Notes under the pieces: generated by a model
What the model was told of the DNA's origin: nothing
Seen by the model: the letters and a program-made list of their open reading frames with translations, nothing else
Database searches by the model: none
Assembly (NCBI GenBank): GCA_000827495.1
Contig: KN817553.1
Location: 245,026 to 309,025, forward strand
Direction: 5' to 3'
Length of the DNA: 64,000 nucleotides
Origin: Hypholoma sublateritium FD-334 SS-4
Taxonomy: Eukaryota; Basidiomycota; Agaricomycetes; Agaricales; Strophariaceae
Shown here: in pieces, positions 1-12,105 of the stretch
Layout of the letters: each line of letters begins with the position of its first letter
Position numbering within the stretch: position 1 is the stretch's first letter
Translations under genes and position numbers: made by a program

Positions 1-1380
1 AAGACCAACCATGGCTACCAAATCATTCAGTCCATCATTCGTTGGATATAAATTATTATAAACAGAAGATCGTTGAAGAGGCTATGTCTCTGACCATGCG
101 GCATCATCAGAAGTTGCGAATAATAGCAAAAACGTGGCTGATAACACTGGTGGAAGACAAATGAGGTATCAGCATCTTTGTTGATCTTTGGCTAGAATGC
201 AAACCTTCTAGTAGGATGAGATGGATGAGCAGATATGATTTGCCAGGAAACAGCGTACCAATTGCCTTGTTTGTGGGTACTCGATTCACCTACTGTTTGA
301 GTGATATTTGTGGGGTAGATGCCGATTGTCACAAAGACCACGAATGGACGAGAAGTCTGATATCCGTGCAGATGACGAGATATTCGTCAAGTGGAACGTT
401 GAATAAGCACGCAGCTACCATCAGGTAGATGTCGTTCTAAGAACAGGTTACATCAAAATCCAAAGAGTGGGAAACCGCGCCCAGATATCAGCGTCGAGCA
501 CTCGATGAATTCGAAGAATGATCGAGGTGAAGATCTGTATTGGTGACAAGCAATGAGGATCGCCGAAAGTCAGACTTTTCGGGGACCCCAGGGTTCAGTC
601 CTCTTGATAAATTTTCTTGAATGTCAGGGCATACAAGACAGATACAATGAACTGAAGCAGGCAGAGTGCACCGGATTTCAGACGACCACAACTTGAATGC
701 TTGAGATCTTGAAAGCCGAATTTCGAGATATTAGTCACTTGTCCGCGATGCAGAGAGGAATTCTTAGATTGTACAATAAAGCGAAGGTCTTTCATTTTGA
801 AGTAAGGCAAAAGTAAGTAGTTCGAGTACAGAAGCAACGAGAACGGTAACGTCGACGTTGACGACGTTGAACGTTGAACGTTGAACAGTGAACTTGAAGC
901 TCCGCCCATCCGGCATACGCCGAGTCGCGCGCCGGGTGACCCGAAGTCGGTGCCTCGAGTCGCGCTTTATACCTTCAGTCCCGCGAAAAGGACTATGGAT
1001 CGAATCGCTGCTCATAAAACTGGGCTGATTATCAATTGAAAGGAGAAAGCTACGTGTACAACACCTATCCCAATGGAACTTATTCGAAAGTTATTACAAT
1101 TCATCTGATCCTTAGGGCCAGCATCAAATCAACGCAAATCACCCTGCACAGCGTTCGCGCAACTGAGACCTGACAGGCTTTACCCCTTACTATCATGAAG
1201 ACCGCTAGCTTATAAATTGACGACAAGAAGTCGTGCTGCGCATGCTTACTTGCTTGTTGCTTGTACAGAAACGCCTCAGTCTACGAAGAAGCATACCAGC
1301 GGCAGCCTGGTAAGCGCTGGCTCACTCGAAGCTGCGTAGGTTCCTTGAACTAATAGATATAGCCACAAATATATACCAGC
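1..1380. other. No gene recognised at left edge
   Basis: No open frame here shows a recognisable domain or credible splice structure. The only distinct structure is a short repeat at 851-893. The last 60 bases, AT-rich just before the ATG at 1381, would hold the leader and promoter of the F-box gene. Confidence 0.5.
851..893. repeat. Short tandem repeat, GAACGTT-like units
   Basis: A run of imperfect 7- to 9-base units (GACGTTGAC, GACGTT, GAACGTT, GAACGTT, GAACAGT) is read directly from the sequence. It lies in non-coding DNA and looks like a decayed microsatellite. Confidence 0.6.
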
Positions 1381-2994
1381 ATGTATTCGAGGACACATGA
1401 ACTTCCTGCGGAGCTTTGGCGAGAGATCTTCCAATGCAGCGGGCAATTTCGCGACCCGTTTGAAAGGAGGGCGTTTCTTATAACTACTCTGGCCGTCTGC
1501 TCTACGTGGCGATCCATTGCCCTCCAAACACCATCCCTCTGGTCTACCATTGTCCTCAATCACACGGTAACACGAACCCGAACAAACGAACGCCTCGACA
1601 GACAACTTGCAGGTCTGGATTTAATCGAACATTTCTTAAAAAATTCTGGGAAATCGACATTAAACATCTACATCCAACTGATAACTTCAAACCGCGAAAA
1701 AACGCCTACCTCATCTTCATGTAACCTATCCCTGTCCACGCCGGGTCTTCAAGAAGGAGCGAAGTCTTCAGTTCTTGGTTTGGCCACTGTCCTTGCCCCA
1801 CACGCTGCTCGATTTCAGCGGTTTCACATCCTGAGCACTCGATTTTCCCCTGTACGGGAATTACTGTCTGCATTCCCTCAAGTACCAATGCCATGTCTCG
1901 AGGAACTCCACATCGACCGCGTTCAAAGCCCTTACTCTCAACTACACTTCGATTGCCCCAGGACCTGTCCCGAATCTCTCGCATTCCTCAACATCGACCT
2001 CAACACTGGCCTAGCCACCCAGGAATGTTTCCACAACTGTTTTCCAGTTCTCAAGTCAGTTGCTCTTTCCTTTGTACCGATATTGCCGCCCGTCTTCACG
2101 CCCGGACATTTGACAACGCTCAAAATGACATTGCCACATTTGGAGCTGACCGAGGAGCTACGAACCCTGCTCACTGCTAACTCACATTGTTTGGAGAACC
2201 TAAGCTTTATGTTTACCCATATAAATCCTTTCCAGGCTAGAGAGCCATTTGGTCCCGTATCATCGGAGCAAGTGGTCCTCCTTCTTTCGGTCAATAAGCT
2301 CTCTCTCTCATATGTTGATCCCGACATGTTGCTCCCTTTAATCTCGTTTCTCCGATTCCCCGGCGTAACAAACCTACGAATTGCTAATATTGAAAAAGAA
2401 GCATCACACAGCACTCAGCATCTATTCAGTGCCCTGTCGGAGTGTCTGTTCTTCAAACAGCTCGAGGAACTGGATCTAGAAAATATTTTTTCTGCCAGTG
2501 TGCACCCTCACACGGGCCCTTCGACCCACTTTTCCCCCGGACCATCGGTATCTCCTCGTCATCCATATAGCATACTCGCGCAACTGACCTCTATCGAATC
2601 GCTCACCATCTCGCACTTCGACCAGCGCGTCCTTTTTTACCTAAATTCCCCCAGTGCCCTTGTTTCCCGGTATGGCGAATTACAGATGCCGACTCCCCTG
2701 TCTCGTTTGACCAACCTACAGTTGGTACCTGCCGGAGACCCTCCTAGTCTCGACAACATATTGTGGTTTCTGAAGGACAGGGCAGAACGTGGGAGGGCGT
2801 TGCCGGTGTTGCGCGAGCTTCGTATCTCAGGACCGTCGATATGGGCCCACGATCTTACCTCCATCGATATATCCACCTTAGCTCGACGAATGGTATTGGT
2901 TCCTGCTTGCGACCAGTTGAGGTTGAGATCAGGAGGGATATGGGACGAAGGAATATATAGGCAACCTGGGATTGAGATATTTTCTGCATTATGA
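1381..2994 (+). CDS. F-box-like domain protein, intronless
   Basis: A single uninterrupted frame of 537 residues. Residues 5-57 form an F-box-like motif: LPAELWREIF, then CSTWRSIAL and the SLWSTIVL element that closes this domain in agaricomycetes. The remainder is leucine-rich with irregular segments such as LEELDLENIF and LTSIESLTISHF, as in the variable C-terminal half of these proteins. By family knowledge the F-box binds Skp1 and makes the protein a candidate SCF ubiquitin-ligase adaptor; the substrate is unknown. The first ATG of the frame is used because the F-box starts right after it. No intron is needed. Such proteins occur in large, rapidly changing families, so the specific role cannot be named. 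Confidence 0.85.
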   Translation: MYSRTHELPAELWREIFQCSGQFRDPFERRAFLITTLAVCSTWRSIALQTPSLWSTIVLNHTVTRTRTNERLDRQLAGLDLIEHFLKNSGKSTLNIYIQLITSNREKTPTSSSCNLSLSTPGLQEGAKSSVLGLATVLAPHAARFQRFHILSTRFSPVRELLSAFPQVPMPCLEELHIDRVQSPYSQLHFDCPRTCPESLAFLNIDLNTGLATQECFHNCFPVLKSVALSFVPILPPVFTPGHLTTLKMTLPHLELTEELRTLLTANSHCLENLSFMFTHINPFQAREPFGPVSSEQVVLLLSVNKLSLSYVDPDMLLPLISFLRFPGVTNLRIANIEKEASHSTQHLFSALSECLFFKQLEELDLENIFSASVHPHTGPSTHFSPGPSVSPRHPYSILAQLTSIESLTISHFDQRVLFYLNSPSALVSRYGELQMPTPLSRLTNLQLVPAGDPPSLDNILWFLKDRAERGRALPVLRELRISGPSIWAHDLTSIDISTLARRMVLVPACDQLRLRSGGIWDEGIYRQPGIEIFSAL

Positions 2995-3125
2995 CAGATG
3001 GGCCGCAAAAGTCGATATAGATAATATACACTGATGACTGCGACTGCAAAAGAGTGAACCATAGGTCGTTAGTCTACTTGAAGAAAAAAAAGTACACTAA
3101 TATTGATACGTAGGCGAAGCCAGTC

Positions 3126-4162
3126 TCACCACCGCCTTCTAGATTGGTCTCTACTACGGTCATCATTGCGGCGGGATGATCCATCCCATCGCCTATCGCG
3201 ATATCTATGGGCTTCCTCGACCTCTCGCCGATTGAAGACATCCGCATATCCACTAGGCTCTCCGTGTGTCGTGTTTGGCGTCGCGCTGACCTCCTGTTCT
3301 CGCTTTTTCCGCCGTATTAACTCCATTGCACGCTCCCTTTCCGAGGATTCACGAGATAGTCGTGCTTGTACTTCAGGAGGTTTGTCGGCGATGGTCTTTG
3401 AGGGTAGTGGAGGTCGATATTTCGCTTTTGATTGAGAACTAGAGCTAGAAGAGCGTGTGGCGAGTTGCCTCTCTATCGATGTGAGTGGGTCATGCGCCTG
3501 CTTGCGAGACTCTTCTCGTTTCCTGGGCACAATGGGATCAGTATTATATAAACGGGCTCTTGGAATATGGATGTTGATTACTTCTTCTCGTTTTCCTTCT
3601 CGTTTTGTTCTTCTTCTATCTTATCACGATCCGATGAATACCATGGATTCAAGTCCTTTGCTGAAGGGGCCAAAGGGACCCCTTTCTCCATCTCGGCGGG
3701 CGCTTTCTTGGCGAGCTTGACGGACGCAGCAATGGTACTCTATTAAATGGAATGAGCACAAGGAATTACGTGCAGAGATATACACGAACAAGTTCCAAAT
3801 CCTCGAATAGATTTATGTGGCCATTCGTGGTCGGCAGCACTGCACCTTGAATTGAGCTCGTGGAGGCAATGTACTTCAGATCATCTTCGTCTTGCCGTCG
3901 TTTGCTCTTCTTCTTTTCAATCTTCTCCGATACCCCAGCTCTCTCGCGAAGCAGATCTATGCGCGCTTCAGCGTCCTATAATACTGGTCACATTGATGAA
4001 CAGTCCATGGATATACCGATAACTACTCACTGCAAGCATCATTCTTCCTTCCTCCTTCTCCTCTTTTAGCTTGGCCTCTTCTTCATCTTTTCGAACCTTT
4101 TCGATGTTGTCCCTCCGATAAGGATGGTAGGATTTGTGATGAGCGATGTTCAACTTTCCCAT
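3126..4162 (-). CDS. Cir_N domain protein, LENG1-like
   Basis: Four exons reconstructed on the minus strand: 4162-4031, 3975-3790, 3739-3582 and 3522-3126, with GT-AG introns of 50-59 bp and 290 residues in total. The N terminus (MGKLNIAHHKSYHPYRRDN, then KVRKDEEEA) and, across the first intron, EARIDLLRERAG match the Cir_N domain shared by CIR co-repressor, the splicing factor CWC25 and LENG1. The later DLNPWYSS motif and the Arg/Ser-rich tail (SRDQSRRRW) resemble LENG1-type proteins linked to RNA processing. The start codon is the one immediately before the conserved motif. The gene is divergent from the XPF gene with 213 bp between their start codons. A role in pre-mRNA processing is inference. 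Confidence 0.82.
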
Positions 4163-4375
4163 TGTCGTGGCGGTCAAGCGACGGTCAATATCTGAAGTTT
4201 GAACATTCAACACAGTACGGGCCGTGGCACGTTCCCGGCTTTGTGATCATAATGTGACTCAAATAGCTCTTGCTCTCTACCACAACAATTGACACTACCT
4301 GCATGAATTAAGAACGCTGGGCGCTTTTTCCAGTGAACGCTGAAGAAGTATCGGTCCCCTGAAAGACGCGTAAAC

Positions 4376-7300
4376 ATGTCCACTTTACTCCCATTCCACA
4401 AGAGCATTCTAGCGAAGATCCATGACCCAATTACGAGCGACCTCCTCATTTTGGCTCGTGGTTTGGGTCTTCGTCGAATCATATGCACGTTGATGAAGAT
4501 ATATGACACTCCTCAAAATCTCGTATTATTGATTAATGCTACGCCGGAAGAGGAGTCTGCAATTGGAGAGGAGCTTGGGATCATGGGATGCAGGAAGCCT
4601 GGTTTGAGAGTGATCAGTTACGAAACGAAGGACCGGTGCGTTCCTACCCTCGCGCACAAGTGACGATTATTTATTTGTTTATTTATCATAGCGCAAATTT
4701 GTATTTGCAAGGCGGCATTATTTCTGTAACTTCACGCATATTGGTTGTTGATATGCTGCAGGGGGATATACCGACAGACCTCATCACTGGAATGCTGATT
4801 TTACACGCAGAAAAGTATGTCAGTATCTCTGTCTACGTATGCGAGATTCACTTTAGGATTCAAGAGTCACGCCATTGGTGTTGGAAGCGTTCATTGTTCG
4901 ATTATTCCGAGAAAAGAATAAAGAAGGCTTTGTGAAGGCATTCACCGACCAGCCTGAACATATCACGAGTGGCCTATCGCCCCTTAAGAACATCATGAAG
5001 GAATTACAAATTCGTAATGTGCATATATACCCCCGGTACATCCCATTATTTGTGGACTGTAGCATTGCTGATACCCCCTAGGTTTCATGAAGATATCAAA
5101 AAGTGTCTCGAACGGCGAAGAGCCGACGTCGTTGAACTATCTCAAAACCTGACGGAACCCATGGCCGACATCCATCATGCCATCATCCAGTGCATGAACA
5201 CGACGCTCTCAGAGCTCAAACGTTCAAATACAACTGTATGTCCCGCATACGACACGTTTTCTTGACATCCTCACGGTTCATCGTTATGCAGTTGGACCTC
5301 GATGACTTCAATGTCGAGAACGCGTACTTTCGGTCATTTGAAATCATCGTTCGTCGACAGCTGGACTCTGTCTGGCATAAAGTCGGTCCAAAGACCAAGC
5401 AGCTCGTCAATGATCTGGGGATCCTGCGGCGTCTGTTGCAGTGCGTGTGTTATTTTTCGTCCGCCCAGCGTTTCATTCACCTACCTTTTAGCTACCTTCT
5501 TACCTATGATCCTCTACAATTCCATGCTTACCTAGAAACACTCATAGCATCCAATACTATCACTGTGGCTGGCGCTGTCAAACAGCACCAATCTCCATGG
5601 ATGCTGACAGATGCCGCCAACATCATCTTTCAATCAGCTCAACGTCGGTGCTACACCATCAGTACCACAGTGAAGCCGAAACGAGTCATCGACCTCACTG
5701 AAGACGACGACGCCTGGGAAGCCCTGGCTGAGGCGGAAGGTGTTACTAACAAGGGGAAAGGAAAGGAAACGGACGCCAGGCCTGGCTGGCTTCCCGAAGG
5801 CTTTGACCCTGTGCTTGAAGAGTTGCCCAAGTGGAATCTTCTGTCCGAAATTATCTTGGAGGCTGAAGGAGAAATAATCAGGCAGGACAGCCTCAAGAAG
5901 CCTGGGTCGACTTGTAAGTGGTTGTCACTGAAACTGCTTCCGTTTTCTGATCGCATTCTCTAGTGTTGCCCAGTTCTTCAAATACGATCTTGGTAATGAC
6001 CTCATCAACCCGGGAATCCAGTCTTCTCACCGAATTCCTGTCCACTCTGGATCGTGATGCGCGCCCCGGAAGTCGAGGGCGCTCGATGATGATGCGGAAA
6101 CTGCGTCTTTACCTATGGTGGAAGCGACAGGTCCACAAACAAGGCGAAAAACACCTCTTCCCCATGCCTGACGGCAACAGACAGACTATGGAGGGATTTG
6201 ACAGGATGTTCGCAGAACAAGACGGCATCAGCGAGGCATTGAAGAAGAAGGATAAGGAGAAGGCACTACGAGCGCAAAGTAGACGTCGCGTCCGCGGCGG
6301 GGGCCCAGCTGCGGGATCCTCCATTCCAAAACCTGAGCCCAAGGAACCAACTTTGTATCCATTACAAAATGAGGCGGACAAGATCTCGCGGTTGTACGTT
6401 TATCGTAACTGGTCAAAGAATGGACGCTGATACACGTACTTCTCGTAGTTGGGATTCGCAGAACGAAGATATTCTCTCAGTCCAGGCTTTGAACCTCGTT
6501 GATCATGAAATGGGTATTCTGGACTTAGAGTCAGTCAGTTTGGAGAGTGAATTCGATGTTCACTACGGACTATTAGCACCGGAAGAAACTGTTATTGTCC
6601 GCGCGTATTCAGATGATACGGACGATCAAATCTTGCAAGAAATCAAGCCCAAATTCATCGTCATGTTTGAACCCGACATGGACTTTGTGCGACGCATAGA
6701 GGTAGGCGGCATGTGTTTTATATGTAGACTGGTCGCTCCTTGACGCCACGTAGGTTTACAAAACCTCGAATCCAGGCTTAGCAGTTCGCGTGTACCATAT
6801 GGTGTATAGCAATAGCTGCGAAGAACACAAATATCTCGCTGGTATCCGAAAAGAAAAGGACTCATTTCAGCGATTGATCAAAGAACGCGGAGTGAGTAGA
6901 ATGTAGCGCTGCAACTTCTATACTGATGCAATATTCATCAGTCAATGCTCATCACGTTGACCGAAGATCGCAAGGACCCAGGAGATGTTATAATAAAAAC
7001 AATTAGCTCACGTTTAGCAGGAGGCAGGCGAGAGCTTAGCAAAGAACCGTCCCGAGTAAGTTCGACCTCATCGCATCACCGTAAAATGATATATCGACCA
7101 TTTCCATAGGTCATTGTAGACATGCGCGAATTTAGGTCAACATTGCCCTCCCTGCTTCATGCTTCTAGTCTTCTGGTCACACCTGCCACGTTGACGGTCG
7201 GAGACTACGTTCTGACTCCAGACATATGTGTGGAACGCAAGAGTCTTCCCGATTTAATTCAAAGTTTCAATAGTGGTCGATTGTTAGTCTGACGAACTCT

Positions 7301-7940
7301 TTGTCAATTGGCGTCTCTAATATATTCTTTTTCTATCAGATATACGCAATGCGAAATGATGGTAGCGAATTATAAATACCCCATTCTTCTCATCGAGTTT
7401 GAAGAAGACAAGTCCTTCTCACTTGACGTACGTTGTCTGGATTGGTGCATCTTTCAGCTTACTTATCATGAACAGACCATTGCCGAAATTAAAACCTACG
7501 GAAAAGCGGGTAGCAGGTATCCACCCAAGAAGCACCCAGGCCCTTCCGACACGCCCAAATATACGTCACCTACAATCCAGAGTAAAATTGTATTGTTGAC
7601 CATATCATTCCCGCGACTTCGCATTATTTGGTCGTCCTCGCCGTATGCGACGTCGGAAATATTCAACGACCTTAAAACCAACAATCCAGAACCCGATCCC
7701 GCGAAGGCCATTGCAATAGGAGCTGACGACGACCCCGACGTCGGTGCTGGCGTGAATACCGCTGCGGAAGAGCTCCTACGATCCCTCCCGGGCATCACCA
7801 GTAAAAATTCTAAACATCTCATGAGTCGAGTCAACAGCGTAAGTGAACTCTGTAGATTGACCCTTCCAGCAATGCAGGAGATATTAGGAGCGGAGGCGGC
7901 CCAGAAATGCTATGCATTTTTACACAAAGGGGATAGATAA
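4376..7940 (+). CDS. DNA repair endonuclease XPF/ERCC4 (Rad1/Rad16)
   Basis: Structure-specific nuclease subunit that cuts 5' of lesions in nucleotide excision repair, acting in the nucleus with an ERCC1/Rad10 partner. Thirteen exons with twelve introns (4636-4691, 4815-4864, 5036-5081, 5236-5291, 5441-5491, 5914-5963, 6394-6448, 6702-6753, 6892-6941, 7056-7109, 7283-7339, 7428-7475) give an uninterrupted 979-residue protein. Visible are the SF2 helicase-like N-terminal half ([19 protein letters not shown]), the ERCC4 nuclease domain with [10 protein letters not shown] and the catalytic [18 protein letters not shown] motif, and a C-terminal tandem helix-hairpin-helix ([12 protein letters not shown]). 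Length fits the family. The last intron happens to be open in frame, so an ORF caller would read through it. Confidence 0.95.
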
Positions 7941-8364
7941 CATGTGTCCGTATCTCATATACTGCTTTTCAAACGAGGATCTGCTCATAATACAACCTTA
8001 TTAGAAATTATCCTATATCATCTGAGTTCTAGTAGCATCCCATTCAATGATTAAGACCCGAACTCGTTGCTCATGCGAAGCCACGGCGTGATAGAAGCAT
8101 GAATGCCACGTTTGAGCCTATAAGGCTCGAAAACGCCAGCGAACTGTCCGCGTCCAAAGTCCTTACCTCTGTGCCGTTTATGTCAACCAAAAGACTAGGC
8201 GCGCCCATCGCAGAGGTTGTGTTGAGATTGATGTGTAACATTATCTAGGTGCGCGGTCTAAGAGTATTCTAGGGGTAAACTTACGGATTAGTTCGCCACG
8301 TTGTAAGTAGGTCGTCCGAGAGTTCACTGGCCCTGACCTTGTCGTGATCTTGAATAGGTCCTAT
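7941..8364. other. Intergenic between XPF and kinase
   Basis: Holds the XPF 3' region and sequence upstream of the kinase. A short frame from the ATG at 8101 (MNATFEPIRLEN) ends at a possible donor near 8239 and could be a first kinase exon, but I cannot join it convincingly. Confidence 0.4.
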
Positions 8365-9489
8365 ATGTACCTTGCTCAGAGCATTCGGAGTATCGTTTCA
8401 TATCGAGGCCTCCCGGTGACGAAAGTCAAGACCACTTACCTTTATGGCGGTTTTTCAAACGTTCACCGTGCGGAGCTATATGGAAAGCCCGTTGCTATCA
8501 AAATGCTCAGATGGTACGGAAATACAGACACAAATCCAGAAAATAATAGAAAAGCCAAGGTGGGGACAATTTGGTGTCCCTCAATATATAAGTGATATAA
8601 TCATTAGGACTTCATTCGCGAGCTCGCAATTATGGAACTGTTGGGATCCCACCCAAACATCCTTCAGGTTATCGGATCATCGACATATCAAGGTGTTCCC
8701 TGCCTTGTGCTTCCATGGATGTACAATGGAACCATTGTAGAATATATTCTTTCTAAATCTAACGCACCTAGCGCTCAAACTCTATGTCGCAAGAAGCTTG
8801 TGAGATTTTTTTTGTTAAACATCTGGTTTTTGGTGAATAACAACGATTTCATCAGACGCGGGACATTACGAGAGGTATGATTCATCTCAAGCGATCATGA
8901 ATAATTCACGGGGATTTGAAAGGCGTGCGTTCTATTTCCATCCTTGTATTTAGTTGATCGCTAATGATGTTTCTCCTTCACAGAGCAACATTCTCGTCAG
9001 CGAAAATGGGGATGCTGTTATAGCTGACTTCGGACTCTCGGCCTTCACCGAGTGTCGCTCATACTGGAATTTCCCCATCGGATACAACACGGACGATTCT
9101 GGAAAATCGGGAGCTGGTACTCTACGCTGGATGGCACCTGAACTCTTTATCCCAGAAGATTTTGACAGATCAGCCGCTCTACCAACGTTTGAAAGCGAAG
9201 TCTTCGCCTTCGGAATGACGATATATGAGGTCGGTCCTACAGCCCTTGCTTTGCAGACTTCCCCCGAAGCGCTTCTTTCTTGTGGTCGACTCAGATCTAT
9301 AGCGGACGCATTCCGCACTACGAAGACAACATTTGTTTGGTTATTTCCAATATAACGAAAGGCAATCGCCCCCAACGACCCGCAGGCCTCCCTGACCATA
9401 TCTGGCGCCTTATCCAGAAATGTTGGGCGCACCAACCGGCCGTGCGGCTCACGATCGAGGCCATTCATATGCGGCTTAGAAGAGAGTAA
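8365..9489 (+). pseudogene. TKL-type protein kinase with in-frame stop
   Basis: Five exons (8365-8559, 8608-8799, 8856-8924, 8984-9229, 9295-9489), all in phase 0. Visible kinase motifs in order: glycine loop YGGFSNVHRAEL, the VAIKML lysine, HPNILQVIG, catalytic loop HGDLKG then SNILV (split by an intron), DFGLSAF, and WMAPEL. The C lobe ends RPQRPAGLPDHIWRLI and CWAHQPAVRLTIEAI, the usual end of agaricomycete tyrosine-kinase-like kinases. HGD replaces HRD, as in this family. A TGA at 8898-8900 sits in frame just before IIHGDLKG, which would remove the catalytic loop and everything after it. Either this is a recent pseudogene or a base error; every other motif and splice site looks intact. 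The true 5' end is uncertain. Confidence 0.75.
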
Positions 9490-9953
9490 GACAAATGTGT
9501 CCGTGTAGTGAGAAAATAACTAATAGCGCCCTTTGAACGAATGAGTCAACAGGAATAAAGCACGATGTTTCTAGATGTCTAGAGGAACTCGTTTTCAACA
9601 AATCAGAAACGGTCCTCCAGACATCTGAAAACATCGTACTTTGTTCTTGGTGCTTCTGGATCATCCCAGGTGAGTATGGTAACTGAAGGTTCTACAGTCG
9701 AAAATTCGATCAAGTGGGAGTCGACAACTTGCAGAGAGACACGATGTGATTATGAGCCGTAATTTTGTAGATACGCTTCACGGCACCATCCAAGCGTCAT
9801 ACATACAGAATAACTCTGCTCAAAAAATAGCGAACTTATAAAACGTGTACATCGTCAAGACGCAGTAAAGCAACCAAAGAAAAAGAAAACAAGCAAAGAG
9901 TGGGGTATTAAAGATAGAAAGGACAGTAAAGTTCAGGGAACAACGAAAACACA

Positions 9954-11115
9954 TTAGTCCAAATCCAAAAGCGATGTCGGCTTGTCGCCTTCGATAAAGC
10001 CGAACCATTGGGGCAGCAGTGACCACACTTCGTCTCTGGCCTTCGATGTTGCCTCAGCAAAGTCGGCCTTGCATACAGAGCACAGTTTCAGCCCACACTG
10101 GCGCTGCCCGTCCGAGAAGTCGGTCCGTGTTAGCATCTCTGTAGCCTGTATAAGCGTGTAGAGCGGATCTGCGTCGCGGCCACACGCAATCCCTCCGACA
10201 GACCGCAGAATGTTAAGCATGATAAAGTAAAATGACTCGTGGCACGGACGGCTCGGGGTTTCGCCGTCTGTGCGGTTAAGGCATTCCTCGGCCGGGCACC
10301 GGCAGTGCAGCTCCCTGGCGATAAAAGCGGCCATGTAACGCTGTGTGGCCTCCCGCCCGCGCAGGGTACGACACAGCAGATCGCGGGAGAGCCTGACCGG
10401 CCGCTCCAGAAGCAAAGGAGTGTTATGAAGTTGGTTGACCAGCCGCTCGAAGGCGGTGTGCGGAGATATGGTTCCAGTCATGATTTTGCTAGGACCGTAG
10501 CGAGATAGATCGTACAGAGCCGCGGGAAGGATAGAAGGGAGGTTCATGTCCAACGCCAGCTCGATGACCAAGATTGGGTGTGCGCAGTGGTCCCTGGGGA
10601 CGTAGCGGCCATTTTCGTCAGTAGATCGTCGTTCGCGCTCATCCCATCCAGTGAGAGTAGATGGCCAGTCCGCGTCCAAGCGAGAGAGGCAGCGTTGTCG
10701 CAGATGCTCCACGAGATATTTTGAAGAGAGGCGGAGGACGGCGGCAATGACAGGAAAATCTGAGGAGCGAGATTTTTTGAAGTACCTAACAGCAGAGCGG
10801 CACTGTGGGTTCAAGGAAAAGGCAGTTGTCATGATACTGTACTTACAAACCATCATAGAGAGCACTCAAGAAGTAGAAAACGTCAGAAGGGCAATCTTGC
10901 AGCTCCACATAGCCACATCCGTCAACCAACTCTTGGTCGTTGGGCTGAGGAATAGAAAAAAGGTCGCTGAATACTTCAGAATGGCGTTCCAGTTGTCCGC
11001 GATGAACTTTGAAAGCGGCCCCTCCCGCAATTACGACAATATTTCCATCATGAAACCAGAAGTCTGAACGAACCAATTTACTGGATAGATTTGGCGACAG
11101 CTTTTCTTTGACCAT
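9954..11115 (-). CDS. BTB/POZ domain protein
   Basis: Two exons (11115-10847 and 10785-9954) with a 61-bp GT-AG intron give 366 residues. Residues about 16-95 form a BTB fold of the agaricomycete type: RSDFWFHDGNIVV, FKVHRGQLERHSEVFSDLF, then FYFLSALYDG continuing over the intron into SSDFPVIAAVLRLSSKYLVEHLRQRCL. The family is expanded in mushrooms; members are thought to be dimerising adaptors, some probably for Cul3 ligases, but no specific role is known. The C-terminal part has several cysteines (CRCPAEECL, CSVCKADF) and no domain I recognise. An upstream 39-codon frame (11396-11277, minus) could be an additional exon or a leader peptide. Confidence 0.82.
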
Positions 11116-12017
11116 GAAGCTAGTACGAACGCGTTGAGGAACGCTAGAGTTCTAGAGGTTGGGGAAAGAAGAGAGTAGATATTTAGCGTCCATTGCCAAG
11201 ATAAACGAGTTCGGGAGTGTGATCGTAACTGGTGATATTTGAGAGTAGACCGCGGAGAGGCTGACTTTTGGTGGCCTCAAACAAGTACCGCTGTTGAATG
11301 ACGAGCAACCGACAGGCAGTCTGGGCTGTATCTTTGGACGCTTTTCCTTGGCTTGTCCACATCAAGTTCAAGTTCCTCGAAATACCGACGTTCCATCGTG
11401 TAGCTCAAAGAAAAGTGGCTTGAGAATTGAGAGCCGCACTCGGAGGATTATGATCACGATGAAGTTGGAACGAACTTGTGGCTGGCCGCTGGGTTAAAAT
11501 CCAAACATGTGACCTGTTATAACCGGACAACCTGCCAATTGCCGCCTTCAGGCTTCAGCTTGCCTTCCACTATTCCACTATCAACAAGTTTGCTTCAAGT
11601 CTATTCTCACCACTACGACATACATACACAATCGTCGGAACGTGAGGTTAAATAAAGGCGATTGTAAGTATAGCGACCCGCCTGTCGAGAATTACACAGT
11701 GTGAACCTTGAGCTTGAATTCCCTATCTCATTTTCCACACAGGCGATGCCAATTGCTGGCCAACAAGTCGCAGTTCAATTGCGCTCACAAACGCCAACCT
11801 CAAGTTGATTTCCAAGGTCGAAGAACGCGTCCTGCAGCCATGCAAGGGTACATGAAAAGAACTGTAGGTATGTTTCTTGTCTGTTTTGGTCCCATGGATG
11901 TTGCGGCTGAACCAAACCTTGACCCAACCACAAATGAATTCGAAATCACTGCGCAATAGCTCGCCATGCGCTCACTCCTTCAAAGATACCACTAAATTCC
12001 CACGCCAAACTATATCA
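11116..12017. other. Intergenic between BTB gene and DLH1
   Basis: Divergent promoter region of the BTB gene and the first hydrolase gene. It holds a 39-codon minus-strand frame at 11396-11277 and otherwise nothing I recognise. Confidence 0.4.
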
Positions 12018-12024
12018 TATAAAG
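12018..12024 (+). promoter_or_regulatory. TATA box of DLH copy 1
   Basis: TATAAAG lies 82 bases before the ATG at 12106, a normal distance for a fungal core promoter. Confidence 0.5.
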
Positions 12025-12105
12025 GCTTCCATTCGACCTTGCGTTCACACTCAGCATCCTGCAGAACGTCTGCCTGTCTTGAGGCTTCGTATACTTAGCG
12101 CGACA

